The position numbers were made by a program, and so were the translations under genes. This document shows positions 26,571 to 35,706 of a DNA stretch of 64,000 nt, one piece after another; position 1 is the first letter of the stretch; the number at the start of each line of letters is the position of its first letter. The DNA is from Agrobacterium tumefaciens str. B6 (GTDB lineage Bacteria; Pseudomonadota; Alphaproteobacteria; Rhizobiales; Rhizobiaceae), in the NCBI RefSeq assembly GCF_001541315.1, contig NZ_LMVK01000001.1, positions 496,001 through 560,000 on the forward strand. Reading direction: 5' to 3'. The notes under the pieces are model-generated. The model saw only the letters and a list, made by a program, of their open reading frames with translations, was not told the origin of the DNA and searched no databases.

Positions 26571-27116
26571 CTAAACGCCGCCAGCCCCGCGCTTCAAATG
26601 CTCGTCAAGTCTTGGCATGATTTCCACGAAATTGCAGGGCAGGTGGCGATAATCGAGCTGAGCCTTGAGGATGCCGTCCCACGCATCCTTGCACGCCCCC
26701 GGAGAGCCGGGCAGCACAAAGATGAAGGTCGCGTTCGCCACGCCGCCGGTCGCGCGTGACTGGATGGTGGCGGTGCCGATCTTGTCATAGGAGATACGGT
26801 GAAAGAGGGCGGAAAACCCGTCCATGCGCTTTTCGAACAGCGGTTCCAGCGCTTCTGGCGTCACATCGCGGCCGGTAAAGCCGGTGCCGCCCGTCGTGAT
26901 GACCACATCCACGCCTTCAGAGAGCGTCCACTCGCGCACGGTGCCGGCAATCGCTTCCTTGTCATCAGGCACGATGGCGCGGGCGGCAAGCCTGTGGCCC
27001 GCATCTTCCAGCCTTGCGACGAGCGTATCGCCGGATTTGTCATTCTCCAGCGTGCGGCTGTCCGAAACGGTCAAAACCGCAATGCCCAAGGGGATGAAGG
27101 GTCGTTCGCCTGCCAT
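26571..27116 (-). CDS. moaB: Molybdenum cofactor biosynthesis protein MoaB
   Basis: A 181-residue MoaB/Mog-family protein that acts in adenylylation of molybdopterin before molybdenum insertion. Motifs: LTVSDSRTLENDKSGDTL near the N-terminus, ITTGGTGFTGRDVTPEAL in the middle and FVLPGSPGACKDAWDGIL near the C-terminus. It is separated by 10 bases from ispE upstream and shares its strand, so it is probably the last gene of the TPR-ispE-moaB transcript. Confidence 0.93.
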   Translation of the reverse strand: MAGERPFIPLGIAVLTVSDSRTLENDKSGDTLVARLEDAGHRLAARAIVPDDKEAIAGTVREWTLSEGVDVVITTGGTGFTGRDVTPEALEPLFEKRMDGFSALFHRISYDKIGTATIQSRATGGVANATFIFVLPGSPGACKDAWDGILKAQLDYRHLPCNFVEIMPRLDEHLKRGAGGV

Positions 27117-27126
27117 AGCCTAATCC

Positions 27127-28011
27127 TCAAATGGTCCGAGTCGCCTGAAAGTACCAGCCGGGGCGTTTCTTTCGAAGCGATGTTTGCGCTATCAGGGCCG
27201 CTTCAAGGGAATGAAAAATCCCGAAACAGGTTGCACCCGAACCGGACATGCGGACAAGCGCAGCACCTTCCTGCGAGAGTAACCCGGCAATCTCCCCAAT
27301 TTCCGGAAGCAGCGCCTGTGCTGGTGGTTGCAGATCGTTACGGCTCCGGGCGAGAAAATCCATCCAGCCAATTGTCGCATGGGCGGGCAGGGGCGGATTG
27401 GCCTTGTTCCGCAATCGCCGGAAAATCTCCGGTGTAGAGACGGCCTTCAGCGGATTGGCCAGAACCAGGAACAGTTCCGGCAAATTGGTGACCGGTTCAA
27501 TGTCCTCGCCAATGCCGCGCGCGATCAGGGGTCGGCTCTCAAGGCACATCGGCACATCCGCTCCAAGCTTCAGGGCCATGGAGGAAAGCGCATCCGGTGC
27601 CACCCCGGCGCGCCAGTGCCGCAAAAGCCCTCGCAGCGTCGCCGCCGCGTCCGCCGAACCGCCGCCGATGCCCGATGCCACCGGCAGGTTCTTTTCAAGG
27701 TGAATGGCGACCGGGCGTGCTGGCTGACCCGTCGACGCAAGTCTATCGCGCAACAAATCTCTGGCGCGGGTGACGAGATTGTCGCCGCCATCCCCGGCGC
27801 GCAGAAGATCGCCGAAGGGGCCTGAGATGGAGAAACTATCGGCATCGGCGTCGCGGATGCGGATCGTATCGCCGGCTTCGGTGAAGGTCACCAGCGTTTC
27901 AAGCAGATGATAACCATCCGCTCTCTGGCCGGTCACATGCAGCGCCAGATTGATCTTGGCCGGGGCCGCCTCGATTGTCTCAGCCGCCCCGGTGATGCCC
28001 TGCGTCGGCAT
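27127..28011 (-). CDS. ispE: 4-diphosphocytidyl-2-C-methyl-D-erythritol kinase
   Basis: A 294-residue GHMP kinase that phosphorylates CDP-methylerythritol, the fourth step of the MEP isoprenoid pathway. It shows the N-terminal PAKINLALHVTGQRADGYHLL, the ATP-binding glycine loop LPVASGIGGGSADAAATLRGL and the C-terminal MSGSGATCFGIF. The start ATG at 28011 lies 6 bases after the TPR gene stop. The product feeds, through IPP, the polyprenyl diphosphate synthase encoded 2 kb away. Confidence 0.95.
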   Translation of the reverse strand: MPTQGITGAAETIEAAPAKINLALHVTGQRADGYHLLETLVTFTEAGDTIRIRDADADSFSISGPFGDLLRAGDGGDNLVTRARDLLRDRLASTGQPARPVAIHLEKNLPVASGIGGGSADAAATLRGLLRHWRAGVAPDALSSMALKLGADVPMCLESRPLIARGIGEDIEPVTNLPELFLVLANPLKAVSTPEIFRRLRNKANPPLPAHATIGWMDFLARSRNDLQPPAQALLPEIGEIAGLLSQEGAALVRMSGSGATCFGIFHSLEAALIAQTSLRKKRPGWYFQATRTI

Positions 28012-28017
28012 ATGGCG

Positions 28018-29862
28018 TCAGGATTTCTTGTCCGGAGCAGGGGCCGCCGGGGCAGGAGGAGCCGGCGGTTGCGGCGCTGCATCCTTCTTGGCGGTATTTT
28101 CGGCGTCCTTCTCCACCGGCGGCAGGCCGTTGGCGATCTTTTCCTTCACCTTGGCCTTGTCCACATCATCATTGTCGCCGATCAGCGCGCGGTTCCATTG
28201 ATAGACCGCCTCGATCTTGCGGCCGACGCGCCAATAGGCGTCGCCAAGGTGGTCGTTAATGGTCGGATCGCCGGCCTTGAGCTCGATTGCCCGTTCCAGC
28301 TCGGTTACCGCCTCATCGAAAGCGCCGAGGCGATAATGCGCCCAGCCGAGCGAATCGACGATATAGCCGTCATTCGGCCGAAGCTCGACCGCGCGGCTGA
28401 TCATCTTCATGGCTTCATCGAGATTGATGCCCTTGTCCACCCAGGAATACCCCAGATAGTTCAGAACCTGCGGCTGCTCGGGGTTCAGCTCCAGCGCCCG
28501 CTTGAAATTCGGTTCGGCCTTGTCCCATTGCTTCAACCGCTCATAGGCGATGCCGCGCTGGAAGAAGACCGTCCAGTCGGATTTCTGCGGCACGGAGCCG
28601 ATCACCTCGATGGCCTTGTCGTAGTTTTCGGCCATTGCCCTGTAGTCCTTGGCATCGGAAAGCACGCTGCCATAGGCGAGATAGGAACGGATGTCCTTCG
28701 GATCGGATTCGAGGAGGGATTTGAGATGCTTGCGCGCCTCATCCACCTTGCCCGTCTGCGCAAGCGTCAATCCGAGCTGCAGCTCGGAGATGCGATACAT
28801 CGGGGAATCTTTCGGCACCTCGCGGTAGAACGCAATGGCGCGGTCAGGCTGTTTCAGGGCTTCAGAAAGGCCGCCGAGAAGGATGAGCGTATCCGGGCTC
28901 TTGGGATCGAGCGCGCGCGACGTCTGCAGATAAAGCGTCACTATCTCTTCGGCGCCTTCGCGGTTCAACGCGCCGGCGATGGAGAACATGACGCTGGCCG
29001 CACCTTCCACGGCATTGGTGATCTGCTGCTCCGGCTTTTCACCATTTTCGATGGACTGGCGAAGTGCTTTCAGCGGCGCGTAGTTCGGCGCGAAAGTGTC
29101 GCCGACCGCAATCGCGTCCAGCGCCTTCTGCTTGTTGCCGGCGGAAGCTTCGAGCCGGGCAAGCGCCATGACCGCCCGCATATAGGTGTCGGAGGCGGTT
29201 GCCCCGCCTTCGCGGTCCGTCACCGCTTCGTTCAGGCTCTTGCGGGCGGCTTCAGTATTGCCGGAAACAAGGGCGATGGCCGCCGCATTGTATTTCTGGA
29301 AGATCGAAATCCAGCCCGGGCCCTTCATATTGTTGACGAGCGCCAGCGCTTCCTTCGGCTTGCCGGAACCGGCACGCGCCCAGGCGGTCAAAAGCGTATT
29401 GACCATGCGGTCGAGATCGTTCGGACCGGTATATTTCAGGATCTTCTCGGCCTTGGCGAATTCCTTGTCCTTGATGGCGTCCAGACCGCGCACGATGGTC
29501 GTGACACGCTCCACCGAGGTATCGTCCTTCATCGAATCGGCGATCTTGGCGCCGGCTTCGAAATTGCCGCTCAGAAGTTCGGCGATCATCAGCCGCTGGC
29601 GGATTTCCGTATTGGCCGGATCGAATTCAAGCGCCTTCTTGTAGAGCGAAATCGCGGTCGGATAGTCCTGATCGACATCGGCATTGCGCCCGGCGAGGAA
29701 GGCGCCGGAGAAGGTATTTACCTTGCCGGGATCGAACGTAACGGCTTTGTCTTCCGGTTTCGCCTTCGTCTCCGCAAAGCCGGGGCTTGCACCCGCGCCG
29801 ATTGCGAGAGCAGCGGCGAGAGCCGCGCTGCAGAGAAGACGGAGTGCTGGTTTACGCCGCAT
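28018..29862 (-). CDS. Secreted TPR-repeat protein
   Basis: A 614-residue protein with a Sec signal peptide (MRRKPALRLLCSAALAAALA, ending near GFAE) and many tetratricopeptide-type helices through the chain, for example the segments starting AISLYKKALEFDPANTEI and AEPNFKRALELNPEQPQVL. A Pro/Ala-rich tail (PQPPAPPAPAAPAP) ends it. The ATG at 29862 is chosen because the signal peptide starts there; an ATG 16 codons upstream would bury it. TPR proteins scaffold other proteins, here probably in the periplasm. It begins an operon-like run with ispE and moaB; the reason for the link is unknown. Confidence 0.85.
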   Translation of the reverse strand: MRRKPALRLLCSAALAAALAIGAGASPGFAETKAKPEDKAVTFDPGKVNTFSGAFLAGRNADVDQDYPTAISLYKKALEFDPANTEIRQRLMIAELLSGNFEAGAKIADSMKDDTSVERVTTIVRGLDAIKDKEFAKAEKILKYTGPNDLDRMVNTLLTAWARAGSGKPKEALALVNNMKGPGWISIFQKYNAAAIALVSGNTEAARKSLNEAVTDREGGATASDTYMRAVMALARLEASAGNKQKALDAIAVGDTFAPNYAPLKALRQSIENGEKPEQQITNAVEGAASVMFSIAGALNREGAEEIVTLYLQTSRALDPKSPDTLILLGGLSEALKQPDRAIAFYREVPKDSPMYRISELQLGLTLAQTGKVDEARKHLKSLLESDPKDIRSYLAYGSVLSDAKDYRAMAENYDKAIEVIGSVPQKSDWTVFFQRGIAYERLKQWDKAEPNFKRALELNPEQPQVLNYLGYSWVDKGINLDEAMKMISRAVELRPNDGYIVDSLGWAHYRLGAFDEAVTELERAIELKAGDPTINDHLGDAYWRVGRKIEAVYQWNRALIGDNDDVDKAKVKEKIANGLPPVEKDAENTAKKDAAPQPPAPPAPAAPAPDKKS

Positions 29863-30051
29863 GAGGGAACCTTTGCCTTTGTGCAGAAGCACGGAAAAAT
29901 CAGTTTCCATTGTTGGTCACGATAGAATGGCTTTTTTGAAGCAACGCCGCAAGAAATTATGGCCTCGGCCACAATCACACCTTGCGGAGAAGCTGGCCCG
30001 GAACCTCGGGCGGATGGTCTTTTCCATCCGCCGTTTGCCCGGCCTCTAGCG

Positions 30052-31068
30052 TCAGTTCAGACGCTCGATGCAGAAGTCGATCACTTCCAGAAGCGCGTCT
30101 TTCCACGGGCTCTGCGGCAGCGGCGCGAGCGCGTCACGGGCAATGGTGCCATAATGCGTGGCGCGGCCGATCGTATCGCCAAGACCGTTATATTTGGTGA
30201 TCAGCCCAAGCGCCTTTTCGAGGTTCTCGTCGCTGCTTTCGCCTTTTTCAATGGCGGTGCGCCAGAAGGCGCGCTCATCCTGCGTGCCGCGGCGATAGGA
30301 CAGTATGACCGGCAGCGTGATCTTGCCTTCGCGGAAATCGTCGCCGGTATTCTTGCCGAGATCGGCGGACTTTCCACCGTAATCCAGCACATCGTCGACA
30401 AGCTGGAAGGCGAGGCCGAGATTCATGCCGTAGGATTTCAGCGCGCTGCGGGTCGCCTTGTCGGTTTTGGCGACGATGGGGCCGACTTCCGCCGCCGCCG
30501 CGAAAAGTGCGGCCGTCTTGGCGCGAATCACCTGCAGATAATCGTCTTCGGTCGTTTCCATGTTCTTGGCGACCGAAAGCTGCAGCACTTCGCCCTCGGC
30601 GATGACGGAGGCGGCGGTGGACAGCACGTCGAGCGCATCGAGAGAGCCGACATCCACCATCATGCGAAACGCCTGGCCGAGCAGGAAGTCGCCGACGAGA
30701 ACGCTCGCCTGGTTGCCCCAGATGGTGCGGGCTGTGGATTTGCCGCGGCGCAGATCGCTCTCATCGACCACATCGTCATGCAGAAGCGTCGCCGTATGCA
30801 TGAATTCCACGCTGGTGGCGAGCTTGATGTGGTTGTCGCCCTCGTAACCGAACATCGAGGCCGAGGCGAGCGTCAGCATCGGCCTCAGGCGCTTGCCGCC
30901 GGAGGAGATGAGATGATTGGCCACTTCGGGTATCATCTGGACATCGGAACCGGCCTTGGAAAGGATAAGCTGGTTCACCCGTTCCATGTCGGGGCGGGTC
31001 AGGTCGACAAGCGGCTTGACGGATGCGAGTTTGTTTTTGCTTTCTTCAAGCGGTATGACGACGCCCAA
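30052..31068 (-). CDS. Long-chain polyprenyl diphosphate synthase (ubiquinone side chain)
   Basis: A 338-residue trans-prenyltransferase that makes the ubiquinone side chain; in Agrobacterium the main quinone is Q10, so decaprenyl diphosphate synthase is expected. The first Asp-rich motif reads HTATLLHDDVVDESDLRRG, with a small Ala five residues before it (a mark of long-chain enzymes), and the second reads QLVDDVLDYGG. GKRLRPM is also present. I place the start at a TTG (31068) with GGAG nine bases upstream; a TTG at 31128 would add 20 residues without family character. It is divergent from the DUF2007 gene. Confidence 0.9.
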   Translation of the reverse strand: MGVVIPLEESKNKLASVKPLVDLTRPDMERVNQLILSKAGSDVQMIPEVANHLISSGGKRLRPMLTLASASMFGYEGDNHIKLATSVEFMHTATLLHDDVVDESDLRRGKSTARTIWGNQASVLVGDFLLGQAFRMMVDVGSLDALDVLSTAASVIAEGEVLQLSVAKNMETTEDDYLQVIRAKTAALFAAAAEVGPIVAKTDKATRSALKSYGMNLGLAFQLVDDVLDYGGKSADLGKNTGDDFREGKITLPVILSYRRGTQDERAFWRTAIEKGESSDENLEKALGLITKYNGLGDTIGRATHYGTIARDALAPLPQSPWKDALLEVIDFCIERLN

Positions 31069-31179
31069 GGGACAGGACTCCAGTTCGAATTTGAATTCGA
31101 CAATAAAAACTGACGCCTTGCGCGGCAAGGGGCGAATTGCCGCTAGCCATTCAAAAAGATGGGAATTTAGGGCTTATCC

Positions 31180-31410
31180 ATGCGTGAACTGATCCGTACC
31201 AACGATGCAGTGCTTCTGTCCTTCGCTGAAAGCCTGATGAAGGATGCCGGCATCCACTGCCTCATTGCCGATCAGGCGATGAGTATTCTGGAGGGATCGC
31301 TCGGCCTTTTGCCCCGTCGGTTTCTGGTGGAGGAAGATCGGGCGGACCAGGCCCGCCGCATTCTCATCGATGCCGGGCTGGGCGACGAGTTGCGCAACGA
31401 AGAGGCTTGA
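31180..31410 (+). CDS. DUF2007 small protein
   Basis: A 76-residue protein starting MRELIRTNDAVLLSFAESLM, with the DUF2007 pattern AGIHCLIADQAMSILEG and a final RRFLVEEDRADQARRILIDAG. The fold is ACT/PII-like in known members and the function is unsettled. It ends 6 bases before the methyltransferase gene, so the two are cotranscribed. Confidence 0.85.
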   Translation: MRELIRTNDAVLLSFAESLMKDAGIHCLIADQAMSILEGSLGLLPRRFLVEEDRADQARRILIDAGLGDELRNEEA

Positions 31411-31416
31411 ACGGCG

Positions 31417-32217
31417 GTGGGCGGCGGCATTTCTGAAACGATCGATGCCTTTCACCGGGGCCGGTTTCACATCATCCAGCCGAAGGGCAGGGGGCACCGG
31501 GCCGGAATGGACGCCATGCTTCTGGCGTCACTGGTGGCGGACGATCGCGCCTGCCGGATCGCCGATCTCGGCGCGGGTGCGGGAGCTGCCGGCATGGCAG
31601 TTGCGGCGCGGCTCGAAAAGGCCGAGGTGACGCTCTACGAACGCGCGCCGGAAATGGCGCAATTTGCCCATCGCAGTCTCGAATTGCCCGAAAATGCTGC
31701 TTTTTCCGCCCGTGTCAGCGTGCGCGAGGCCGATGTGACCCTGCGAGCGAAAGCACGCATTGAGGCGGGATTGCCCGATGACTATTTCCATCACGTCATC
31801 ATGAACCCGCCCTATAATGACGCAGGCGACCGCCGCACGCCGGATGCCCTGAAGGCCGAGGCCCACGCCATGACGGAGGGTCTGTTTGAAGACTGGATCA
31901 GGACCGCGGGTGCGATCATGGTTTCGGGCGGGCAGCTTTCCCTGATTTCAAGGCCGCAATCGGTGGCGGAGATCATCGCCGCCTGCGGCAGCCGTTTCGG
32001 CGGCATCGAAATCACCCTCATCCATCCGCGTGCCCGTGAGGACGCGGTGCGCATGCTCGTCACCGCCATCAAGGGTTCGCGTGCGCGGCTGTCCTTCCGC
32101 GCACCGCTCATCATGCATGAAAACGGCAGTCACGCCTTCACCCCCTTCGTGGATGACCTGAACAATGGCCGCGCCGCCTATTCGCGTAATGTAAGGGCAA
32201 TCCGGCCGGCGCCATAA
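31417..32217 (+). CDS. tRNA1(Val) A37 N6-methyltransferase-like (TrmN6/YfiC)
   Basis: A 266-residue SAM methyltransferase. Motif I is IADLGAGAGAAGMAVAARL and the catalytic N6-adenine motif is MNPPYND. The leading DAFHRGRFHIIQPKGRGHRAGMDAMLLASLV is the family's usual N-terminus. It starts with GTG at 31417, six bases after the DUF2007 stop. The E. coli relative YfiC methylates A37 of tRNA-Val; the target here is inferred. Confidence 0.85.
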   Translation: MGGGISETIDAFHRGRFHIIQPKGRGHRAGMDAMLLASLVADDRACRIADLGAGAGAAGMAVAARLEKAEVTLYERAPEMAQFAHRSLELPENAAFSARVSVREADVTLRAKARIEAGLPDDYFHHVIMNPPYNDAGDRRTPDALKAEAHAMTEGLFEDWIRTAGAIMVSGGQLSLISRPQSVAEIIAACGSRFGGIEITLIHPRAREDAVRMLVTAIKGSRARLSFRAPLIMHENGSHAFTPFVDDLNNGRAAYSRNVRAIRPAP

Positions 32218-32308
32218 ATATCGGGGTTCCGCCAGCCGCAAACCATTGTGTTTTGCGGGGCGATACATACATCCGTGACGAACGGATAAATGCTGCGAGG
32301 ATTGAATA

Positions 32309-33175
32309 GTGGGTTTTTTGAAGTATCTGGTGCCGAAACGCTTTCGTAAAAAAGAGCTCGTCATCCCGGTGGTGCGCATGCATGGCGCGATCATGGCCGG
32401 CGGCAACCAGTTCCGCCCCGCGCTCAATCTCGCTTCCTACGCCCCCCTTCTGGAGAAGGCCTTCGCCGTCAAGGATGCGCCGGCCGTCGCCATTTCGCTC
32501 AACTCGCCCGGCGGTTCGCCGGTGCAGGCAAGGATGATCTATAACCGCATCCGCCAGCTTGCCGAGGAGAAGGAAAAGAAGGTTCTGATCTTCGTGGAGG
32601 ACGTTGCAGCCTCCGGCGGTTACATGATCGCGCTTGCCGGCGACGAGATCATCGCCGATCCCACCTCCATCGTCGGTTCGATCGGTGTCGTTTCCGGTGG
32701 CTTCGGTTTTCCGGAAATGCTGAAGAAGCTCGGCGTGGAGCGCCGTGTCTATACGGCCGGCGAGAACAAGGTCATCCTTGATCCCTTCCAGCCGGAAAAG
32801 GAAGGCGATATCGACTACCTGAAGTCGCTCCAGGTCGAAATCCACAATGTTTTCATCGACATGGTCAAGATGCGCCGCGGCTCGAAGCTGAAGGACGATG
32901 AGGCGATATTCTCCGGCCTGTTCTGGACCGGCATGCGTGGTCTCGACCTCGGGCTGATCGACGGGCTGGGCGACATGCGCGAGATTCTGCGCCGCCGTTA
33001 CGGTGAAAAGGTCAAGCTCCAGCTCGTTAGCGGCGGGCGCAGCCTGTTCGGCAAAAAAGTGCCGGGCGTGAATACGGCCCTCGGCCTCAATGCCGAAAGG
33101 CTTGCGGCAGGCGCCGTCTCGGGGCTTGCGGAAGTTGCCGAAGAAAAGGCATTGTGGTCGCGTTTCGGTCTATGA
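32309..33175 (+). CDS. S49 family peptidase (SppA/SohB-like)
   Basis: A 288-residue ClpP-fold serine peptidase. The nucleophile is Ser102 in VEDVAASGGYMIA, and the probable general base is Lys154 in AGENKVILDPF. SLNSPGGSPVQAR and SIVGSIGVVSGGFGF are conserved. Unlike SppA it has no N-terminal membrane anchor, only a basic start (FLKYLVPKRFRKKE), so it is soluble or peripheral. The start is GTG at 32309, with GCGAGGA upstream. Members degrade cleaved signal peptides or small membrane proteins. It is followed by a small membrane protein gene and glyQ. Confidence 0.9.
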   Translation: MGFLKYLVPKRFRKKELVIPVVRMHGAIMAGGNQFRPALNLASYAPLLEKAFAVKDAPAVAISLNSPGGSPVQARMIYNRIRQLAEEKEKKVLIFVEDVAASGGYMIALAGDEIIADPTSIVGSIGVVSGGFGFPEMLKKLGVERRVYTAGENKVILDPFQPEKEGDIDYLKSLQVEIHNVFIDMVKMRRGSKLKDDEAIFSGLFWTGMRGLDLGLIDGLGDMREILRRRYGEKVKLQLVSGGRSLFGKKVPGVNTALGLNAERLAAGAVSGLAEVAEEKALWSRFGL

Positions 33176-33195
33176 TGTCGCGGGAATAGAGCCTT

Positions 33196-33390
33196 ATGGC
33201 GCAGATTATTACAATCATTCTTCTGGTGGTGGGATCCGTCATCCTTTACCGCCGCTTCGTCCGCGATGCGGAAAAGCTTTCCGCGAAATCGAAACAGCGC
33301 GAGAAGGAACGAGAAACCGGCGCCATTGGCACGCTGATCAAGGACCCGGAAACCGGCGAATACCGCGTGAAGCGCGAGGATGAGACGTAA
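33196..33390 (+). CDS. Small membrane protein, 64 aa
   Basis: A 64-residue protein with one N-terminal membrane helix (AQIITIILLVVGSVILYRRF) and a charged cytoplasmic tail ending in a DPETGEYRVKREDE motif. It lies 20 bases after the S49 peptidase gene on the same strand. I do not recognise a named family. A role with the peptidase is possible from position alone. Confidence 0.75.
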   Translation: MAQIITIILLVVGSVILYRRFVRDAEKLSAKSKQREKERETGAIGTLIKDPETGEYRVKREDET

Positions 33391-33500
33391 GGCGGCGTCT
33401 CCACGCATAAAACCTTGACCCTTACGCCATGCCGTGGCACCAGTCCGCATCCGAAGTAAGTCAAATGCTTACTTGTCCTCCTAACGCCGCGATGACTGCA

Positions 33501-34454
33501 ATGACCGATGTTCCCGACCACATGAACCCGAAGCGTTCCTTTCAGGCGCTGATCCTGACGCTGCACAACTACTGGGCCGACAAGGGCTGCGCGGTGCTGC
33601 AGCCCTACGATATGGAAGTGGGCGCGGGCACGTTTCATCCGGCGACGACCCTGCGTGCGCTTGGGCCCAAGCCGTGGAAGGCCGCTTATGTGCAGCCTTC
33701 GCGCCGCCCGTCCGACGGCCGTTACGGCGAAAACCCCAACCGCCTGCAGCACTATTACCAGTATCAGGTCATCCTGAAGCCCAACCCGTCCAACCTGCAG
33801 GAACTCTATCTCGGTTCGCTGAAGGCGATCGGCCTCGATCCGCTGCTGCATGACGTGCGCTTTGTCGAAGACGACTGGGAAAGCCCGACGCTCGGCGCCT
33901 GGGGTCTCGGTTGGGAATGCTGGTGCGACGGCATGGAAGTGTCGCAGTTCACCTACTTCCAGCAGGTCTGCGGCATCGAATGCTCGCCGGTTGCGGGCGA
34001 GCTGACCTATGGTCTGGAACGCCTCGCCATGTATGTTCAGGGCGTCGACAATGTCTACGACCTGAATTTTAACGGCCGCGAGGGTGAAGAGAAGATTTCC
34101 TATGGCGATGTCTTCCTGCAGGCCGAGCAGGAATATCCCCGCCATAATTTCGAATTTGCCGATACGGCCATGCTGCATCGCCATTTCATCGACGCCGAAA
34201 AGGAGTGCCTGGCGCTTCTCGCTGCCGGTGCGCCCGGTGATAACGACAATCAGCGCCTGCATAAATGCGTGTTCCCGGCCTATGACCAGTGCATCAAGGC
34301 AAGCCATGTCTTCAACCTTCTGGATGCGCGCGGCGTAATTTCGGTCACGGAACGCCAGAGCTATATCCTGCGCGTGCGCACGCTGGCGAAATCCTGCGGC
34401 GAGGCCTTCCTGCTGACGGATGCGGGCGGGCTGAACTGGAACCGGGCTGCCTGA
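33501..34454 (+). CDS. glyQ: Glycyl-tRNA synthetase alpha subunit
   Basis: A 317-residue alpha subunit of the heterotetrameric glycyl-tRNA synthetase. [32 protein letters not shown] and the catalytic [35 protein letters not shown] are nearly invariant in the family. Start choices are ATG at 33492, 33501 and 33522; 33501 gives [13 protein letters not shown], close to related proteins, but no clear ribosome site separates them. The partner glyS lies 4.6 kb downstream. A terminator follows directly. Confidence 0.96.
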   Translation: MTDVPDHMNPKRSFQALILTLHNYWADKGCAVLQPYDMEVGAGTFHPATTLRALGPKPWKAAYVQPSRRPSDGRYGENPNRLQHYYQYQVILKPNPSNLQELYLGSLKAIGLDPLLHDVRFVEDDWESPTLGAWGLGWECWCDGMEVSQFTYFQQVCGIECSPVAGELTYGLERLAMYVQGVDNVYDLNFNGREGEEKISYGDVFLQAEQEYPRHNFEFADTAMLHRHFIDAEKECLALLAAGAPGDNDNQRLHKCVFPAYDQCIKASHVFNLLDARGVISVTERQSYILRVRTLAKSCGEAFLLTDAGGLNWNRAA

Positions 34455-34495
34455 TTTTTGGTGGTAAGCTGTTGTCCAAAGTTTTGATGAATTTG

Positions 34496-34524
34496 AAAGG
34501 CCGATCTTGACGGCCTTTTATTTT
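34496..34524 (+). terminator. Terminator of glyQ
   Basis: AAAGGCCG at 34496-34503 pairs with CGGCCTTT at 34511-34518, followed by TATTTT. It implies glyQ is not cotranscribed with the genes downstream. Confidence 0.8.
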
Positions 34525-34551
34525 GTGTGGATTGGTATGCTGAATATAACG

Positions 34552-34947
34552 ATGGGTTTAACCGTGAATAATATTAGAAATTTCTGTTTTTTATTTGTGC
34601 TTACACTCGGATCCATTCTCGGCAACAGCGCGGCTGCGGAAACGACGGACTGGATGAGCGGCAACGATGCCTTTGCCCGCGCCGACAAGCTGCGTTCTTT
34701 CGGAATGATCGTCACCCGCATGGAGTGCAAGGACAGCGGCCAGCGCTCTCTCGATGTGGGCAGCGCGCTCGTCCGCATGCACTACACGCGCAATACGAAA
34801 ATGCTCGACTGGGTCATAGACGGCTGGAATCATCTGGAGGGAAACAAGGAGTATTGGGCCGAGCGAGGCTACAGGCTTGCCTCCTATACTCTTTTTGTAC
34901 GCAAGGTATCCGGTCTGAAATTATATTGTACCGTCTTTTATAAATAA
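34552..34947 (+). CDS. Small secreted hypothetical protein, about 131 aa
   Basis: The frame gives a signal peptide (NNIRNFCFLFVLTLGSILGNSAAA) and a mature part of about 100 residues with two Cys (MECKDSG and LKLYCTV) that could form a disulfide. The N-terminal third is AT-rich compared with its neighbours. The start is uncertain: ATG at 34552 or GTG at 34564; earlier starts fall in or near the glyQ terminator. The family is not recognised. It sits between glyQ and LemA. Confidence 0.6.
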   Translation: MGLTVNNIRNFCFLFVLTLGSILGNSAAAETTDWMSGNDAFARADKLRSFGMIVTRMECKDSGQRSLDVGSALVRMHYTRNTKMLDWVIDGWNHLEGNKEYWAERGYRLASYTLFVRKVSGLKLYCTVFYK

Positions 34948-35067
34948 CGGGTGTTTGCTTACCGCAGCGTGTCGCTTCCGGCAAAAACGGACAGAATGAG
35001 CGAAGCCCCATGACTTTGCGGTAATGAGCGGCTATCGTGCGCGCAACGAAGCTGGGAATCGCAATTC

Positions 35068-35619
35068 ATGTTCATCACGCTGGCAATCATCGCGGCAATC
35101 GCGCTTTATGTCGTCTTCATCTATAACGGTCTGGTCAAGGCGCGGCAGATGAAGGAAGAGGCGTGGTCGGGCATCGACGTGCAGCTGAAGCGCCGAGCCG
35201 ATCTCATTCCCAACCTCATCGAGACCGTGAAGGGTTACGCGGCGCATGAAAAAAGCACCTTCGAAGAGGTGATCGCCATGCGCAACCGGGCGCAGGCCGT
35301 GCCGGCGGGGGATGTTGAAGGTCGTGCCCAGGCCGAAGGGCTGCTGTCGCAGGCGCTCGGCAAGCTCTTTGCGCTGGCCGAAGCCTATCCCGATCTCAAG
35401 GCCAATACGAACTTTCTGGAATTGCAGCGGTCGCTGGAAACCATCGAAGGTGAACTCCAGATGTCGCGCCGTTATTACAATGGCGCTGCCCGCGATCTCA
35501 ACGTCAAGGTGGAAAGCTTCCCGTCCAATCTGGTTGCAGGCCAGTTCGGATTTTCCAAGGCGCCCTATTTCGAGATCGAGAACCCGGCCGACCGCGCCGT
35601 GCCGACCGTGAAATTCTAA
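35068..35619 (+). CDS. LemA family protein
   Basis: A 183-residue LemA protein: one N-terminal membrane helix (ITLAIIAAIALYVVFIYNGLV) and then a long helical bundle with the signature EAWSGIDVQLKRRADLIPNLIETVKGYAAHE. The C-terminus SKAPYFEIENPADRAVPTV is also typical. LemA is commonly encoded next to a DUF2207 or TPM-domain protein; here the DUF2207 gene is 1.4 kb further on, after the EPSP synthase. The function is not settled. Confidence 0.93.
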   Translation: MFITLAIIAAIALYVVFIYNGLVKARQMKEEAWSGIDVQLKRRADLIPNLIETVKGYAAHEKSTFEEVIAMRNRAQAVPAGDVEGRAQAEGLLSQALGKLFALAEAYPDLKANTNFLELQRSLETIEGELQMSRRYYNGAARDLNVKVESFPSNLVAGQFGFSKAPYFEIENPADRAVPTVKF

Positions 35620-35706
35620 GCGCATTGCTTCTTCGGCGGCTTAAAACCTCCCGTTCAAATTCCGATAATCCGGCTCTTCGCCGCATTCTTTGACAAGACG
35701 ACAATC

